DNA of 64,000 nucleotides from an uncultured Duncaniella sp. (GCA_910578615.1 CAJTRI010000004.1:1-64000), one strand, 5' to 3'. Positions 50,417-59,970 are shown, counted from the first letter of the stretch. The notes: generated from the letters alone by a model not told the origin. Program-made: numbers and translations.

Positions 50417-51745
50417 ATGGCTGACAAGATCGCGGTCATCTCACTCGGATGCTCCAAAAACCTCGTTGACTCGGAGAGATTGATGAGAATGTTTGCCGAT
50501 GTCGGATTCACCGTGACCGATATGGCCGACCAGACATTCTTTTCTGGAAGAGGGCGACACTACGTGGTGGTCAATACCTGCGGATTCATAGGAGACGCCA
50601 AGGAAGAATCTGTCAACGAGATTCTGGCATGGGGCGACGAACGGCGCAGCGGAAAGATTGACGGACTCTTCGTCATGGGCTGTCTTTCACAGCGCTACGG
50701 AGACGAGCTGCCGGACGAGATTCCCGAGGTTGACCGCTGGTTCGGCAAGACCGACTGGCCCGGGCTCGTCAGCGAACTGTCCCGCCGCCATCCGGCAGTC
50801 GCATCATATGACCGTATAATAACCACCCCTCGCCACCACGCATATCTGAAAATAGCCGAAGGATGCAACCGTTTCTGCGCCTTCTGTGCCATCCCCCTCA
50901 TCACCGGACGTTACAAATCACGCCCGATAGAGGAAATAGTGGCCGAAGTGGAAATGCTTGTAGGCCGTGGAGTCAGGGAGTTCAACGTCATCGCACAAGA
51001 CCTCACATCATACGGCACAGACCTCTACGGCAAGCAGAAGATAGCCCGTCTCGTAGAGGCCGTCTCAGACGTTCCCGGCGTGGAATGGATACGTCTGCAC
51101 TACGCCTACCCCAACGAGTTCCCTCTGGAACTTCTCGACGTCATGGCTTCAAGGCCCAACGTCTGCCGTTATCTTGACATAGCGCTTCAACATATCTCTG
51201 ACAACGTGCTCTCCAACATGAGACGCCACATCACCGGCGCCGAGACACGCGCCCTTCTTGAAGAGATACGCCGACGTGTCCCCGGAATAACCCTCCGCAC
51301 CACGTTAATGGTAGGATTTCCCGGAGAAGGAGAAAAAGAGATGGACGAACTGGAACAGTTTGTAAAGGAACAGAAATTCGAACGCATGGGAGCCTTCGCC
51401 TATTGCGAGGAAGAGGACACGTATGCGGCATCGCATTTCGAAGACTCAGTGCCCGAGGAGGTCAAGCAGGAACGTCTTGACCGCATAATGAAGATTCAGG
51501 AAAAAATATCCGCCACCATCCACGAAAAGAAAATAGGAACCATCCAGAAGGTAATCATCGACCGTGAGGAAGAGGATTACTACATAGGACGCACCGAGGC
51601 AGACTCGCCGGAGGTGGATCCCGAGGTTCTCATACACAAAAACCGCCCCCTTGTGCGCGGGAGGTTCTATAACGTTAAAATCACCGATGCATACCCCTTC
51701 GAGCTTGTAGGGGTTCCACTCGAAGATGAAATTGATAACCGATAA
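50417..51745 (+). CDS. rimO: ribosomal protein uS12 methylthiotransferase
   Basis: Radical-SAM enzyme that methylthiolates an Asp of ribosomal protein S12. 442 residues: N-terminal UPF0004 domain with three Cys (SLGCSKNLVDSE, NTCGFIGDAKEE, GCLSQRY), radical-SAM CNRFCAFCAIP (CxxxCxxC) and a C-terminal TRAM domain. The start is the ATG after AAGG; an earlier in-frame ATG would lie inside ftsY and add non-homologous residues. The stop lies 20 bases inside the next gene. Confidence 0.95.
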   Translation: MADKIAVISLGCSKNLVDSERLMRMFADVGFTVTDMADQTFFSGRGRHYVVVNTCGFIGDAKEESVNEILAWGDERRSGKIDGLFVMGCLSQRYGDELPDEIPEVDRWFGKTDWPGLVSELSRRHPAVASYDRIITTPRHHAYLKIAEGCNRFCAFCAIPLITGRYKSRPIEEIVAEVEMLVGRGVREFNVIAQDLTSYGTDLYGKQKIARLVEAVSDVPGVEWIRLHYAYPNEFPLELLDVMASRPNVCRYLDIALQHISDNVLSNMRRHITGAETRALLEEIRRRVPGITLRTTLMVGFPGEGEKEMDELEQFVKEQKFERMGAFAYCEEEDTYAASHFEDSVPEEVKQERLDRIMKIQEKISATIHEKKIGTIQKVIIDREEEDYYIGRTEADSPEVDPEVLIHKNRPLVRGRFYNVKITDAYPFELVGVPLEDEIDNR

Positions 51746-52904
51746 GCAAGCCGAGGCGGTCAGCAGATGCCTCACATACAATATACCGTTCGCACTCTTT
51801 GCCCTTCCGGGTCAAAAAGAGTGCAGTTTTTTCGCATCAGCTCCTGACAGCGACGGAGAGAGCCACGCGTTTACCGATGATGACGCTGCCACCGACACGG
51901 GCGACACATTCTTTATCAGCTATTTTAACGGCGATGAACCTTACATGGCCGGGATACGCCCGCAATGGGACGAGGATGACGTGAGAGACATCACAGAGCG
52001 CTATGCTCCTACCAAGATGCTCCCCTACCGCGTGTCGACACGCCGCGAGAGCTATTCAATGGCATTCTCCCGTATGAGACAACGACTGCGCACACATGGC
52101 GGCAAGGTTGTTCTCTCCCGCCATGAGGCCCTATTCTCATCACGCCCTGTCATCGAGACAGCAGATGAATACATGGACTCTGACGCCGCCACATTCCGCT
52201 ACCTCTGTTTCACTCCCGAGACAGGCCTGTGGCTTGGGGCCACACCGGAACTTCTCCTTAGTGCCGCAGCCGGTGACAACTCGCTCCACACTATGGCCCT
52301 TGCCGGGACACAGCCGGCACTCACAGACGAGGAATGGGACGACAAGAACATCAGGGAACACCGCTATGTGGCGGACTACATCTCAGACGTCCTCGACCAC
52401 CTCGGACTGACAGTGAGCAAGGAGGCCCCGGAAGAACTACATGCAGGCGCCGTGAAACATCTGTGCACACCCATATCTGCCAGCGGGAGTTTCAACGCAG
52501 CCACAGTCATCGAAAATCTCAATCCCACACCCGCCGTGGCCGGCATACCCCTTGAAATGGCGATTGCCGAGATTGACACTTACGAGAACCACCGTCGCCG
52601 ATGCTACTCGGGTGTGGTAGGAACCAGAATAGGCGGAAATATATCGGCATTCGTCAACCTGCGCTGCGCGTTCGCAGCCTATGCCACGCTCCATGGCACC
52701 AACGGATGGCTGTATAACCTCTATGCAGGGGGAGGGCTGATGCCTGACTCCGAGGAGGAGGCTGAATGGGACGAGACAACGGCCAAGACCGCCATCCTAT
52801 CGGCTGCCGTAAGGCGTGACAGCGACATTGTAGAGGAAAACGACCTGCGCGATGCCGACTTCATCCAATACCACGACGACCTAAACACAAAAATATGTCA
52901 ATGA
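51726..52904 (+). CDS. chorismate-binding enzyme, isochorismate synthase-like
   Basis: 392 residues of the MST (menaquinone/siderophore/tryptophan) family. Chorismate-site segments are visible: KVVLSRHEALF, the FTPETGLWLGATPELLL block, MALAGTQP, KHLCTPISA, and RRRCYSGVVGTRIGG. The best fit is isochorismate synthase (MenF/EntC class), the entry to menaquinone synthesis. No other menaquinone gene is adjacent, so the exact reaction is inferred. It overlaps rimO by 20 bases and the next gene by 10. Confidence 0.83.
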   Translation: MKLITDKQAEAVSRCLTYNIPFALFALPGQKECSFFASAPDSDGESHAFTDDDAATDTGDTFFISYFNGDEPYMAGIRPQWDEDDVRDITERYAPTKMLPYRVSTRRESYSMAFSRMRQRLRTHGGKVVLSRHEALFSSRPVIETADEYMDSDAATFRYLCFTPETGLWLGATPELLLSAAAGDNSLHTMALAGTQPALTDEEWDDKNIREHRYVADYISDVLDHLGLTVSKEAPEELHAGAVKHLCTPISASGSFNAATVIENLNPTPAVAGIPLEMAIAEIDTYENHRRRCYSGVVGTRIGGNISAFVNLRCAFAAYATLHGTNGWLYNLYAGGGLMPDSEEEAEWDETTAKTAILSAAVRRDSDIVEENDLRDADFIQYHDDLNTKICQ

Positions 52905-54301
52905 AAAAAGGCAGTCCGCTGCTCGTCATCATCATAGCGTTCGCCGCCATCGTAGCCATATCGTTGCTGCCGCTATCAAGATGGACAGGGGGTGTGATGA
53001 AAGACTTCTCTCTCTTCTCTGACATAATGAAAGAGATTGACGCGATGGAGGAGACCGCCAACCCCGACGAGGAGGAAGTGGATCCAGAACTTCTCAAAGC
53101 CATGAGCGATGATGGCGACAATCCCATGACGCCATCCACCGACCCGCTGACGGCCAGTGACTCGGTGCTCTCCCAGCCCATAGATACAATCATCCACTCC
53201 CCCCGGCCGTCACGGCTCGGAGACATAGTGGCCATAGAGGACTATACAGACGGTAACACCGGGCTTGCACGGTTCCGCCACGCCGTCACCACGGGAGCAA
53301 TGGCCAGAATTGCGGTGGTAGGCGACAGCTATATCGAAGGGGACATATTCACGCAGGATCTGCGTGAGAAACTACAAAACACCTATGGCGGCTCCGGCGT
53401 GGGATATGTATCCATGCATACCGACTTTCCCGGATTCCGCCGTTCGGTAAGACAGGGAGGCAAAGGGTGGAAGACTTTCGCCGCCAACAAGAAGTGTGAC
53501 AAGCGATACATAGACCTTGCCGAACAATACGCAGTTCCTACGGGGACAGCCACAGCCACCTATCACGGGACACAGGCATTTGCCCACACATCCTCATGGG
53601 AGCGTTCAAAGTTCCTTTTCGTCTCTCCTGAAAATTCTGTAATCAATGTTAAAACCGCCGGCGGGGAATGGGAAGAACGCAATATCGCCGCCTCCGACTC
53701 CGTTCAGTGCATAGAGGTTTCAGCACCCACGACTGCCTTCGAAATCAAGACCTCCTCCACCTCCCTCGTGGGACTCGGAGTGTGGCTCGACGGCACCGGC
53801 GGTGTCAGTCTCGACTGCATGTCGTCACGCGGCTTCTCGGGCATCACACTGACCAAGGTCAGTCCGTCCCTGTGCCATCAGATGACACCTTTCGTAGATT
53901 ACAGCCTCATCATCCTTGAATTCGGCATCAATGCCATGACCTCCAAACAAAAAGACTATTCCGTCTATTCGTCCCGCATGGTAGGGGTTATCAATCACAT
54001 ACGGCTCTGCTACCCGCGAGCCGACATCCTCGTGATGGGCGTGGGAGACCGTGGCGAAAAACGTGGCGGAACCGTGAAGTCAATGTCAACGGCGTCAGCC
54101 ATGATCTCGGCCCAGCGTGACGCGGCCCGGCGCGCACACTGTCTCTTCTGGGACACACGCGAAGCCATGGGCGGCGAGGGCGCGGTAGTGGAATGGAGCA
54201 ATGCCGGACTCGTCAACAAAGACTACATCCACATGACCCACAAAGGAGGAGCACGTCTTGCCGAAGAACTCTTCAAAGCCATACAACACAATCTGCAATG
54301 A
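52895..54301 (+). CDS. SGNH-hydrolase-like exported protein 1
   Basis: 468 residues. An N-terminal membrane anchor (LLVIIIAFAAIVAISLLPL) is followed by an acidic/Pro linker to about residue 115, then an SGNH/GDSL-type domain: VVGDSYIEGD (Ser nucleophile), Asn in EFGINAM and Asp-x-x-His in DYIHMTHKGG. Together with the second SGNH gene and the MBOAT it resembles AlgX/PatB-type acetyl transfer to extracytoplasmic polymers. Substrate unknown. Coupled by ATGA to the next gene. Confidence 0.82.
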   Translation: MSMKKGSPLLVIIIAFAAIVAISLLPLSRWTGGVMKDFSLFSDIMKEIDAMEETANPDEEEVDPELLKAMSDDGDNPMTPSTDPLTASDSVLSQPIDTIIHSPRPSRLGDIVAIEDYTDGNTGLARFRHAVTTGAMARIAVVGDSYIEGDIFTQDLREKLQNTYGGSGVGYVSMHTDFPGFRRSVRQGGKGWKTFAANKKCDKRYIDLAEQYAVPTGTATATYHGTQAFAHTSSWERSKFLFVSPENSVINVKTAGGEWEERNIAASDSVQCIEVSAPTTAFEIKTSSTSLVGLGVWLDGTGGVSLDCMSSRGFSGITLTKVSPSLCHQMTPFVDYSLIILEFGINAMTSKQKDYSVYSSRMVGVINHIRLCYPRADILVMGVGDRGEKRGGTVKSMSTASAMISAQRDAARRAHCLFWDTREAMGGEGAVVEWSNAGLVNKDYIHMTHKGGARLAEELFKAIQHNLQ

Positions 54302-55692
54302 GACTAAACTATTTTCGCTACATACTGTTACCCATAACCGCCGCTGTCCTGTCCGCGACACCGCTCAAAGCCCAGACATCGTCCCAACCAGACGAGGATG
54401 AAGAGGTGATGGGCGAGGAAGTGGTCTCGGACGTGGAGGAAGATGACCGCGACATCCGGGAAAACATGGTCGTGATACCCGACGAGGCTGACGACATAGA
54501 CATCCCCGTCCCTACGTTCATCAAGAAAAACGCCAACCGCATTATATATAACGGGGCTGACTGGTCAAAACTCAGGAAGGCTTTCACCGCCTCTGCCACC
54601 GACCCGGTATCGATAGTCCACATCGGCGACAGCCACGTACAGGCCGACTACTCGACAGGTATCACCCGCGAACTTCTGCAATATGACTTCGGCAATGCCG
54701 GACGAGGACTAATCTCCCCCTTGAAAATGAGCGGGACAAACGAGCCACGAGACTATATCTTCCAGAGTCGCGGTTCATGGATTCCCAACAAGCTGATGAG
54801 CACATCATGGAGGCAGACCGTTGGTTTTACGGGGACATCTATCCGCCCCACCACTTCCACAGGGGAGCTGACCGTAGGAACTTCGGAACGCGAGGACTAT
54901 AACCCGTTCTCGTCAGTCACCATCTTCCATTCAGGACGTCTCTCGGTCAACGGAGTGACTAACGGGGCCGGAGAGAAAGTAAGATTCCGCGCCATCCCGT
55001 CACGAGACTACACACAGATAGTCCTTCCCACCCAGGAGACCAGCGTAACCATTGACTTTGCATCGGCAGGAGACCTTACCGTCTTCGGCGCCTCCCTTTC
55101 CGGCAACCGTCCCGGCGTGTATTATCACGCCATAGGCAACAACGGTGCGGCATATGAGACCTACAACCGCATAGGCAACGTGGGTGTCGGCATCAACCCG
55201 CTCCAACCCAACCTCGTCATAATCTCGTTGGGAACCAACGAGGCGTTCGGCCGCCTCGACACGCGCGCCTTCGCCCGCTCCATAGACCAGCTTGTCAAAA
55301 ACATACGCACTTCCAATCCCGAAGCGCTCATACTTCTGACAACACCCATGGAGTGCCAGAGATCCGTCACTACGACCAAAAAGGTAAAAGTACGAGGCAA
55401 GAAGCGAAAAGGACGCCGTGCGAGGACTCGCACCGTCAACCGCACCACCCGCTCCTATGCCGTCAACAAAAACATCGCCCCGCTCAGACAGACCATCCTC
55501 GACTACGGTAAGGATAACGGGATAGCCGTCTACGACTGGTATGAAGTGGCAGGAGGAAGCGGGGCAAGCTCATCATGGATAAGCAACGGGCTTTTTGCAA
55601 AAGACCGCGTGCACCATTCCCGCAACGGCTATAACCTCGAAGGACGACTTATCTACGAGGCCATCATGGACGCACTGCGTGACAACCGTTGA
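54298..55692 (+). CDS. SGNH-hydrolase-like exported protein 2
   Basis: 464 residues with a cleavable signal peptide (YILLPITAAVLSATPLKA). An acidic region (about 30-70) precedes an SGNH domain: HIGDSHVQAD (block I Ser), Asn in SLGTNEAFG and Asp/His in DRVHHSRNGY. A strongly basic insertion (KKVKVRGKKRKGRRARTRT, about residues 360-380) lies between the Asn and His blocks. The start overlaps the stop of protein 1 (ATGA), and the MBOAT gene follows 70 bases later. Probable extracytoplasmic esterase or acyltransferase. Confidence 0.83.
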   Translation: MRLNYFRYILLPITAAVLSATPLKAQTSSQPDEDEEVMGEEVVSDVEEDDRDIRENMVVIPDEADDIDIPVPTFIKKNANRIIYNGADWSKLRKAFTASATDPVSIVHIGDSHVQADYSTGITRELLQYDFGNAGRGLISPLKMSGTNEPRDYIFQSRGSWIPNKLMSTSWRQTVGFTGTSIRPTTSTGELTVGTSEREDYNPFSSVTIFHSGRLSVNGVTNGAGEKVRFRAIPSRDYTQIVLPTQETSVTIDFASAGDLTVFGASLSGNRPGVYYHAIGNNGAAYETYNRIGNVGVGINPLQPNLVIISLGTNEAFGRLDTRAFARSIDQLVKNIRTSNPEALILLTTPMECQRSVTTTKKVKVRGKKRKGRRARTRTVNRTTRSYAVNKNIAPLRQTILDYGKDNGIAVYDWYEVAGGSGASSSWISNGLFAKDRVHHSRNGYNLEGRLIYEAIMDALRDNR

Positions 55693-55762
55693 CAACCATA
55701 CCGTTCACAAACCACACAACATCCCCCTACAAGATATCACAGAAGTGGAACAGCTCACAGAC

Positions 55763-57349
55763 ATGTTCACAGCACTCTTTCACCAGTGTCTTGACTTTTT
55801 CGAACATCTAAACATCGACATAGACAGGATGGTCAGCGAACTATCCTATGACGCACGGCAGCCTCTGCTGTTCAACACGGGCCTTTTCCTCATTCTATTC
55901 GTCTGCTTCGTGGCGGTCTACCGCCTGCTACGCGGATGGCGCACCGGGCGCATGGTATTCACCATCCTTTTCTCCCTATACTTTTACTATAAATCGTCAG
56001 GTCTCTGCAGCCTCATCCTCATAGGGGTTGCTCTGAGTGACTTCTTCCTGGGACTGGCAATGCAGCGCGCCTCAGAGCTGGAAAGGGGGCGCACGGTAAT
56101 GATGAAACTCATCATACTTCTAAATGTCACGGTCAATGTGGGAATGCTTGTATACTTCAAGTATTTCGGACTCATAGCCGAGACCATCAACCGCTTCATG
56201 ACCGCCAAAGTCGATGTCATCAATGTCATTCTACCAGCCGGAATATCGTTCTTTACATTCCGTTCCATCAGCTATATAGTCGATATCTATCGGGGACAGC
56301 TGCGCCCGTGCCGCAGTCTGCTCGACTACCTCTTCTTCCTTACCTTCTTCCCTCCGCTTCTTGCAGGCCCTGTGGTCAGGGCAAAGGATATGCTCCCCCA
56401 GATCAAAGGGAATCCCGTTATCACGTCCGAGATGGTCTCAGAAGGTGTATATCTTATCATTCTCGGCCTTATCAAAAAGATGGTCATAGCCGACTTCATC
56501 TCAGGCAACTTCGTTGACCGCGTCTTCGACAACCCGGCTCTTTACAGCGGTTTTGAGAACTTCATGGCCTCCGTAGGCTTCACCATACAGCTCTACTGCG
56601 ATTTCTCGGGTTACAGCGACATAGCGATAGGCATCGCCCTGCTCCTCGGATTCCGTTTCAAGGAAAACTTCAATTCCCCTTTCAAGGCCCAGAGTCCCAC
56701 GGAGTTCTGGCATCGCTGGCACATCTCGCTATCGACATGGCTCAGAGACTATGTATACATCCCTCTCGGCGGAAACCGCTGTTCCAAACCTCGCGCATAT
56801 CTGAACCAGTTCATCACAATGGTAGTGGGAGGTCTGTGGCACGGAGCCTCGTGGATGTATGTGATATGGGGTGCCGCCCACGGCGCGCTTCTCGTCATCC
56901 ACAAGACACTGCTTCGTTTCTTCCCCGCCACAGTATCGGAGCTTGTGGTCACTGACGCAGGCGAGGTCACCGCAGTCACCGTTCCCTCACGCCGCTCCCC
57001 GCTGGCCAAAGGGTTCAACATCATTTTCACATTCCTTCTGATGTCTGCCACATTCATGCTCTTCCGATCAAGATCGATGGAAGACTTCTACATGATGTGG
57101 CACCAGATAACCGATGACTTCCACATCTCTGTGGCGCCACAGTTCGTGGAAGGCTACATGACCATAGTCATAGCCATGGCCGCCGGCTATCTCCTGCACA
57201 TGACCCCTTCGGAATGGGCCACACGGCTTAAAGCCGGTTTCATGAAGACCCCGCTCTTCGTCCAGGCCCTCATACTCGCAGCTGTCGTCATCGCAGTGAT
57301 ACAGGTGCGTTCAAGCGACATAGTCCCCTTCATATACCTGCAATACTGA
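55763..57349 (+). CDS. MBOAT family membrane O-acyltransferase
   Basis: 528-residue multi-pass membrane protein (about 11 helices) of the AlgI/DltB/PatA class, moving acyl groups across the inner membrane. The conserved motifs are TEFWHRWHISLSTWLRDYVY and LWHGASWMYVIWGAAHG with the key His residues. The ATG used begins shortly before the first helix; an earlier in-frame ATG lies inside the upstream gene and would add 56 residues without hydrophobic character. With the two SGNH proteins it forms a complete-looking O-acylation module. Confidence 0.9.
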   Translation: MFTALFHQCLDFFEHLNIDIDRMVSELSYDARQPLLFNTGLFLILFVCFVAVYRLLRGWRTGRMVFTILFSLYFYYKSSGLCSLILIGVALSDFFLGLAMQRASELERGRTVMMKLIILLNVTVNVGMLVYFKYFGLIAETINRFMTAKVDVINVILPAGISFFTFRSISYIVDIYRGQLRPCRSLLDYLFFLTFFPPLLAGPVVRAKDMLPQIKGNPVITSEMVSEGVYLIILGLIKKMVIADFISGNFVDRVFDNPALYSGFENFMASVGFTIQLYCDFSGYSDIAIGIALLLGFRFKENFNSPFKAQSPTEFWHRWHISLSTWLRDYVYIPLGGNRCSKPRAYLNQFITMVVGGLWHGASWMYVIWGAAHGALLVIHKTLLRFFPATVSELVVTDAGEVTAVTVPSRRSPLAKGFNIIFTFLLMSATFMLFRSRSMEDFYMMWHQITDDFHISVAPQFVEGYMTIVIAMAAGYLLHMTPSEWATRLKAGFMKTPLFVQALILAAVVIAVIQVRSSDIVPFIYLQY

Positions 57350-57363
57350 CAACATCCCTTCGT

Positions 57364-58305
57364 TCACGGCATATTGGCCCGTATAAAGTCACTGATAGAG
57401 AAATCTGTCTCGTAGTCCGTAGGTGCCCCCGGCACAAACTCCACAGCATCGAGAGATGTTTTAAGAGACCCGTTCTGGATGTGGCGTATGAATCCGAGAA
57501 TCGTGTACAGTTTATCATGCATAGGCGAGACAGCTACCGAATGGTCAGCACCGGCCATCGTGTAAAACTCGCACAAGGCCTTGACGCCGGCAAGTGATTC
57601 GGCTATTGTCTTCGAGCCACAGAGGCTTACACCTCCTGCCGAAACCGTCCCGTAAGGAACGTTCCTGTCAGCATCGCCATGAAAAAGCATCATCGGACAC
57701 GGAGCGGCCTTCCACGCAAGACTATCTCCCGAGCACACGGCGGCGCCTGCAAACGACATAAGTCCGGCATAGTTGAAACCATCAGGAAAAACCCCACCGG
57801 GCACAGCCCCGTTGACAAGTCCGTATTCAGCCTGTATCGCGGTTATGGCGCCTGCACTCGAACCAGAGGCTATAATCATGGATGGATCTATGCCTAAACT
57901 TCCAGCATTGGCAAGCAGATAGCCCGTAGCCGTATAAAAATCTGTTACAGCGTCTGTAATCGCTCCTCCGAGGGCCTCGGCAAACCCAGCCACAGATCCA
58001 AGGCTCTCAGGGTCTGACTTGGAAAGGGACGTCCGATAGTCTGTGGACACGGCCACAATGCCGTTATCGGCCAGAAAATCGAAAAAACAGGCATAATCCG
58101 GGTTGCTTCGCGAACCGTTTATAAACCCGCTACCGAAAGCAAACAGGACTGCGGGACGAGGAGCCTTCACCTCTCCGTCAGGCATATAGACATCCATCCT
58201 GAGAGTGTCGCCGTCAACCACGGCGAAATCATAGGTCACGGGAGTGGCCGCGAAAAGGTTGTTCAGAATACAGAACAGACCCGATACAATTAGAATTCTT
58301 TTCAT
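57364..58305 (-). CDS. exported alpha/beta hydrolase
   Basis: 313 residues. The signal peptide (ILIVSGLFCILNNLFA) fixes the start. Alpha/beta-hydrolase elements: oxyanion region FAFGSGF, nucleophile Ser in ASGSSAGAI, Asp in HGDADRNVPYG and His in GADHSVAVS. It is closest in style to carboxylesterase/BD-FAE-type esterases; a role in removing acyl groups from glycans is possible given the O-acylation genes next door. It converges on the MBOAT gene with a 14-base gap and no terminator. Confidence 0.85.
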   Translation of the reverse strand: MKRILIVSGLFCILNNLFAATPVTYDFAVVDGDTLRMDVYMPDGEVKAPRPAVLFAFGSGFINGSRSNPDYACFFDFLADNGIVAVSTDYRTSLSKSDPESLGSVAGFAEALGGAITDAVTDFYTATGYLLANAGSLGIDPSMIIASGSSAGAITAIQAEYGLVNGAVPGGVFPDGFNYAGLMSFAGAAVCSGDSLAWKAAPCPMMLFHGDADRNVPYGTVSAGGVSLCGSKTIAESLAGVKALCEFYTMAGADHSVAVSPMHDKLYTILGFIRHIQNGSLKTSLDAVEFVPGAPTDYETDFSISDFIRANMP

Positions 58306-58310
58306 ATTTC

Positions 58311-58318
58311 CAAAGTTA
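58311..58318 (-). promoter_or_regulatory. -7 promoter element adjacent to the hydrolase start
   Basis: Minus-strand TAACTTTG, exact consensus, with only five bases between its last G and the ATG. The mRNA would have essentially no leader. Confidence 0.7.
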
Positions 58319-58372
58319 TACATTTTTTTATGAAAAACGCCTTGGAAAAGGAAGAGTTTGGGAAATATTTAC

Positions 58373-58421
58373 TATTTTTGGGGTTAGATATTTCAAAATC
58401 ATTTAGTAGAAACTACCTTTG
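58373..58421 (+). promoter_or_regulatory. two -7 elements before the DUF4301 gene
   Basis: TATTTTTG (58373-58380) and TACCTTTG (58414-58421) are exact consensus words. The second ends five bases before the ATG at 58427, predicting a leaderless mRNA; the first would give a leader of about 40 bases. Confidence 0.65.
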
Positions 58422-58426
58422 ACACC

Positions 58427-59950
58427 ATGTTAAGACCCGAAGACCTTGAGCTTCTAAGCTCGAAAGGAATCAGCGAATCAGAAGTCGAGTCACAGCTCAA
58501 CCGATTTGTCACAGGATTCCCATATCTGAAAATAAAGGATACCGCCCGTGTTGACGCCGGAATCTTCCGACTCTCCGAGAGCGAGGCAGACGCCGCCCTC
58601 GAACGCTGGCACGAATATCTCAGCCACGGCGGGGAAGTGTGCAAGTTCGTTCCCGCCTCCGGCGCCGCATCCCGCATGTTCAAAGCCCTTTTCGAATATG
58701 TGGACGGCGGAACCGACGAGTTAAGCGAAGGCTCCCCTGTGGCCTCGCTAATAGCCGATATTGAGAAACTTCCGTTTCTTCCCGAACTCCGCGCCACTGT
58801 GGAAAGACTCTACGGCAAAGACCTTGACACGATGCTGTCAGAGGGGCGTAACCGCGACATAATAGCAGCCATCGTACTTCCTGACGGAATGAACTACGGA
58901 GGGCTTCCAAAAGGTCTCCTGAAATTCCACTCATATCCCGAAGGGTCACGTACGCCCATAGAAGAACATCTTGCGGAGGGAGCACAGACCGCCGCCAACT
59001 CAAAGGGAATCGTCAACCTGCATTTCACGGTCTCAGCCAACCACCGCAGACTGTTCGAGGAAAAACTCAGTGAGGTCATACCCCTCACCGAGGCCCGCAC
59101 AGGTGTGAAGTTCAATGTCTCCATGAGCGAGCAGAAACCCTCTACCGACACCATCGCGGTCAACCCAGACAATACGCCCTTCATGGAGGAAGGCCATCTC
59201 CTGTTCCGCCCCGGCGGCCACGGCGCACTCATCCGCAATCTCAACGATATTGACTCGGCGGTGGTCTTCATCAAGAATATCGACAACGTCGTTCCTGACT
59301 CCAAACGCGGCGACACCATACGCTACAAAGAGATACTCGGCGGACTCCTTCTCGAAATCCATGACCAGATAGAAGATGACCTCCTCGCACTCGAAGAGAA
59401 AGACTATACACCCGATGACCTAAACGGTATGGTGGAATATCTCAACAACGTGCTCAACGTGCATGACGCCGCTCTTGACGACATTGAGGATGATGCAGTT
59501 GTGGAATATCTCAAGAAAAAGCTCAACCGACCCCTGCGCGTCTGCGGCATGGTGCGCAACGAAGGCGAACCCGGCGGAGGCCCGTTCATAGCTTTCAACC
59601 CCGACGGCTCCACATCACCCCAGATTCTCGAAAGCAACCAGGTGGATCCCGCCAACGATGAATATAAAAAGATGATGGCCACCGCCACCCATTTCAACCC
59701 CGTCGATCTCGTCTGCTACATCAAGGACATACATGGCAAGAAGTTCGACCTCCCGTCCTACGTGGATCCCGCCACAGGTTTCATATCCTCAAAGTCAAGC
59801 CACGGCAAGGAACTACGCGCCATGGAGCTTCCCGGACTATGGAACGGAGCTATGAGCGACTGGAACACCGTATTCGTCGAGGTGCCTGTCTCGACCTTCA
59901 ATCCTGTCAAGACTGTCAACGACCTCCTTCGTCCCGCACATCAGGACTAA
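58427..59950 (+). CDS. DUF4301 family protein
   Basis: 507-residue cytosolic protein of the Bacteroidetes DUF4301 family. The start MLRPEDLELLSSKGISE and the segment FVPASGAASRMFKALF (about 74-89) are characteristic; LLFRPGGHGALIRNLNDID and VCGMVRNEGEPGGGPF follow. Parts recall nucleotide-sugar pyrophosphorylase folds, but the reaction is unknown to me. The next Met in frame is over 80 residues in, so the start is well fixed. It is divergent from the hydrolase and followed by a long hairpin. Confidence 0.9.
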   Translation: MLRPEDLELLSSKGISESEVESQLNRFVTGFPYLKIKDTARVDAGIFRLSESEADAALERWHEYLSHGGEVCKFVPASGAASRMFKALFEYVDGGTDELSEGSPVASLIADIEKLPFLPELRATVERLYGKDLDTMLSEGRNRDIIAAIVLPDGMNYGGLPKGLLKFHSYPEGSRTPIEEHLAEGAQTAANSKGIVNLHFTVSANHRRLFEEKLSEVIPLTEARTGVKFNVSMSEQKPSTDTIAVNPDNTPFMEEGHLLFRPGGHGALIRNLNDIDSAVVFIKNIDNVVPDSKRGDTIRYKEILGGLLLEIHDQIEDDLLALEEKDYTPDDLNGMVEYLNNVLNVHDAALDDIEDDAVVEYLKKKLNRPLRVCGMVRNEGEPGGGPFIAFNPDGSTSPQILESNQVDPANDEYKKMMATATHFNPVDLVCYIKDIHGKKFDLPSYVDPATGFISSKSSHGKELRAMELPGLWNGAMSDWNTVFVEVPVSTFNPVKTVNDLLRPAHQD

Positions 59951-59970
59951 TAAAGGACAAAATTTAAAAT

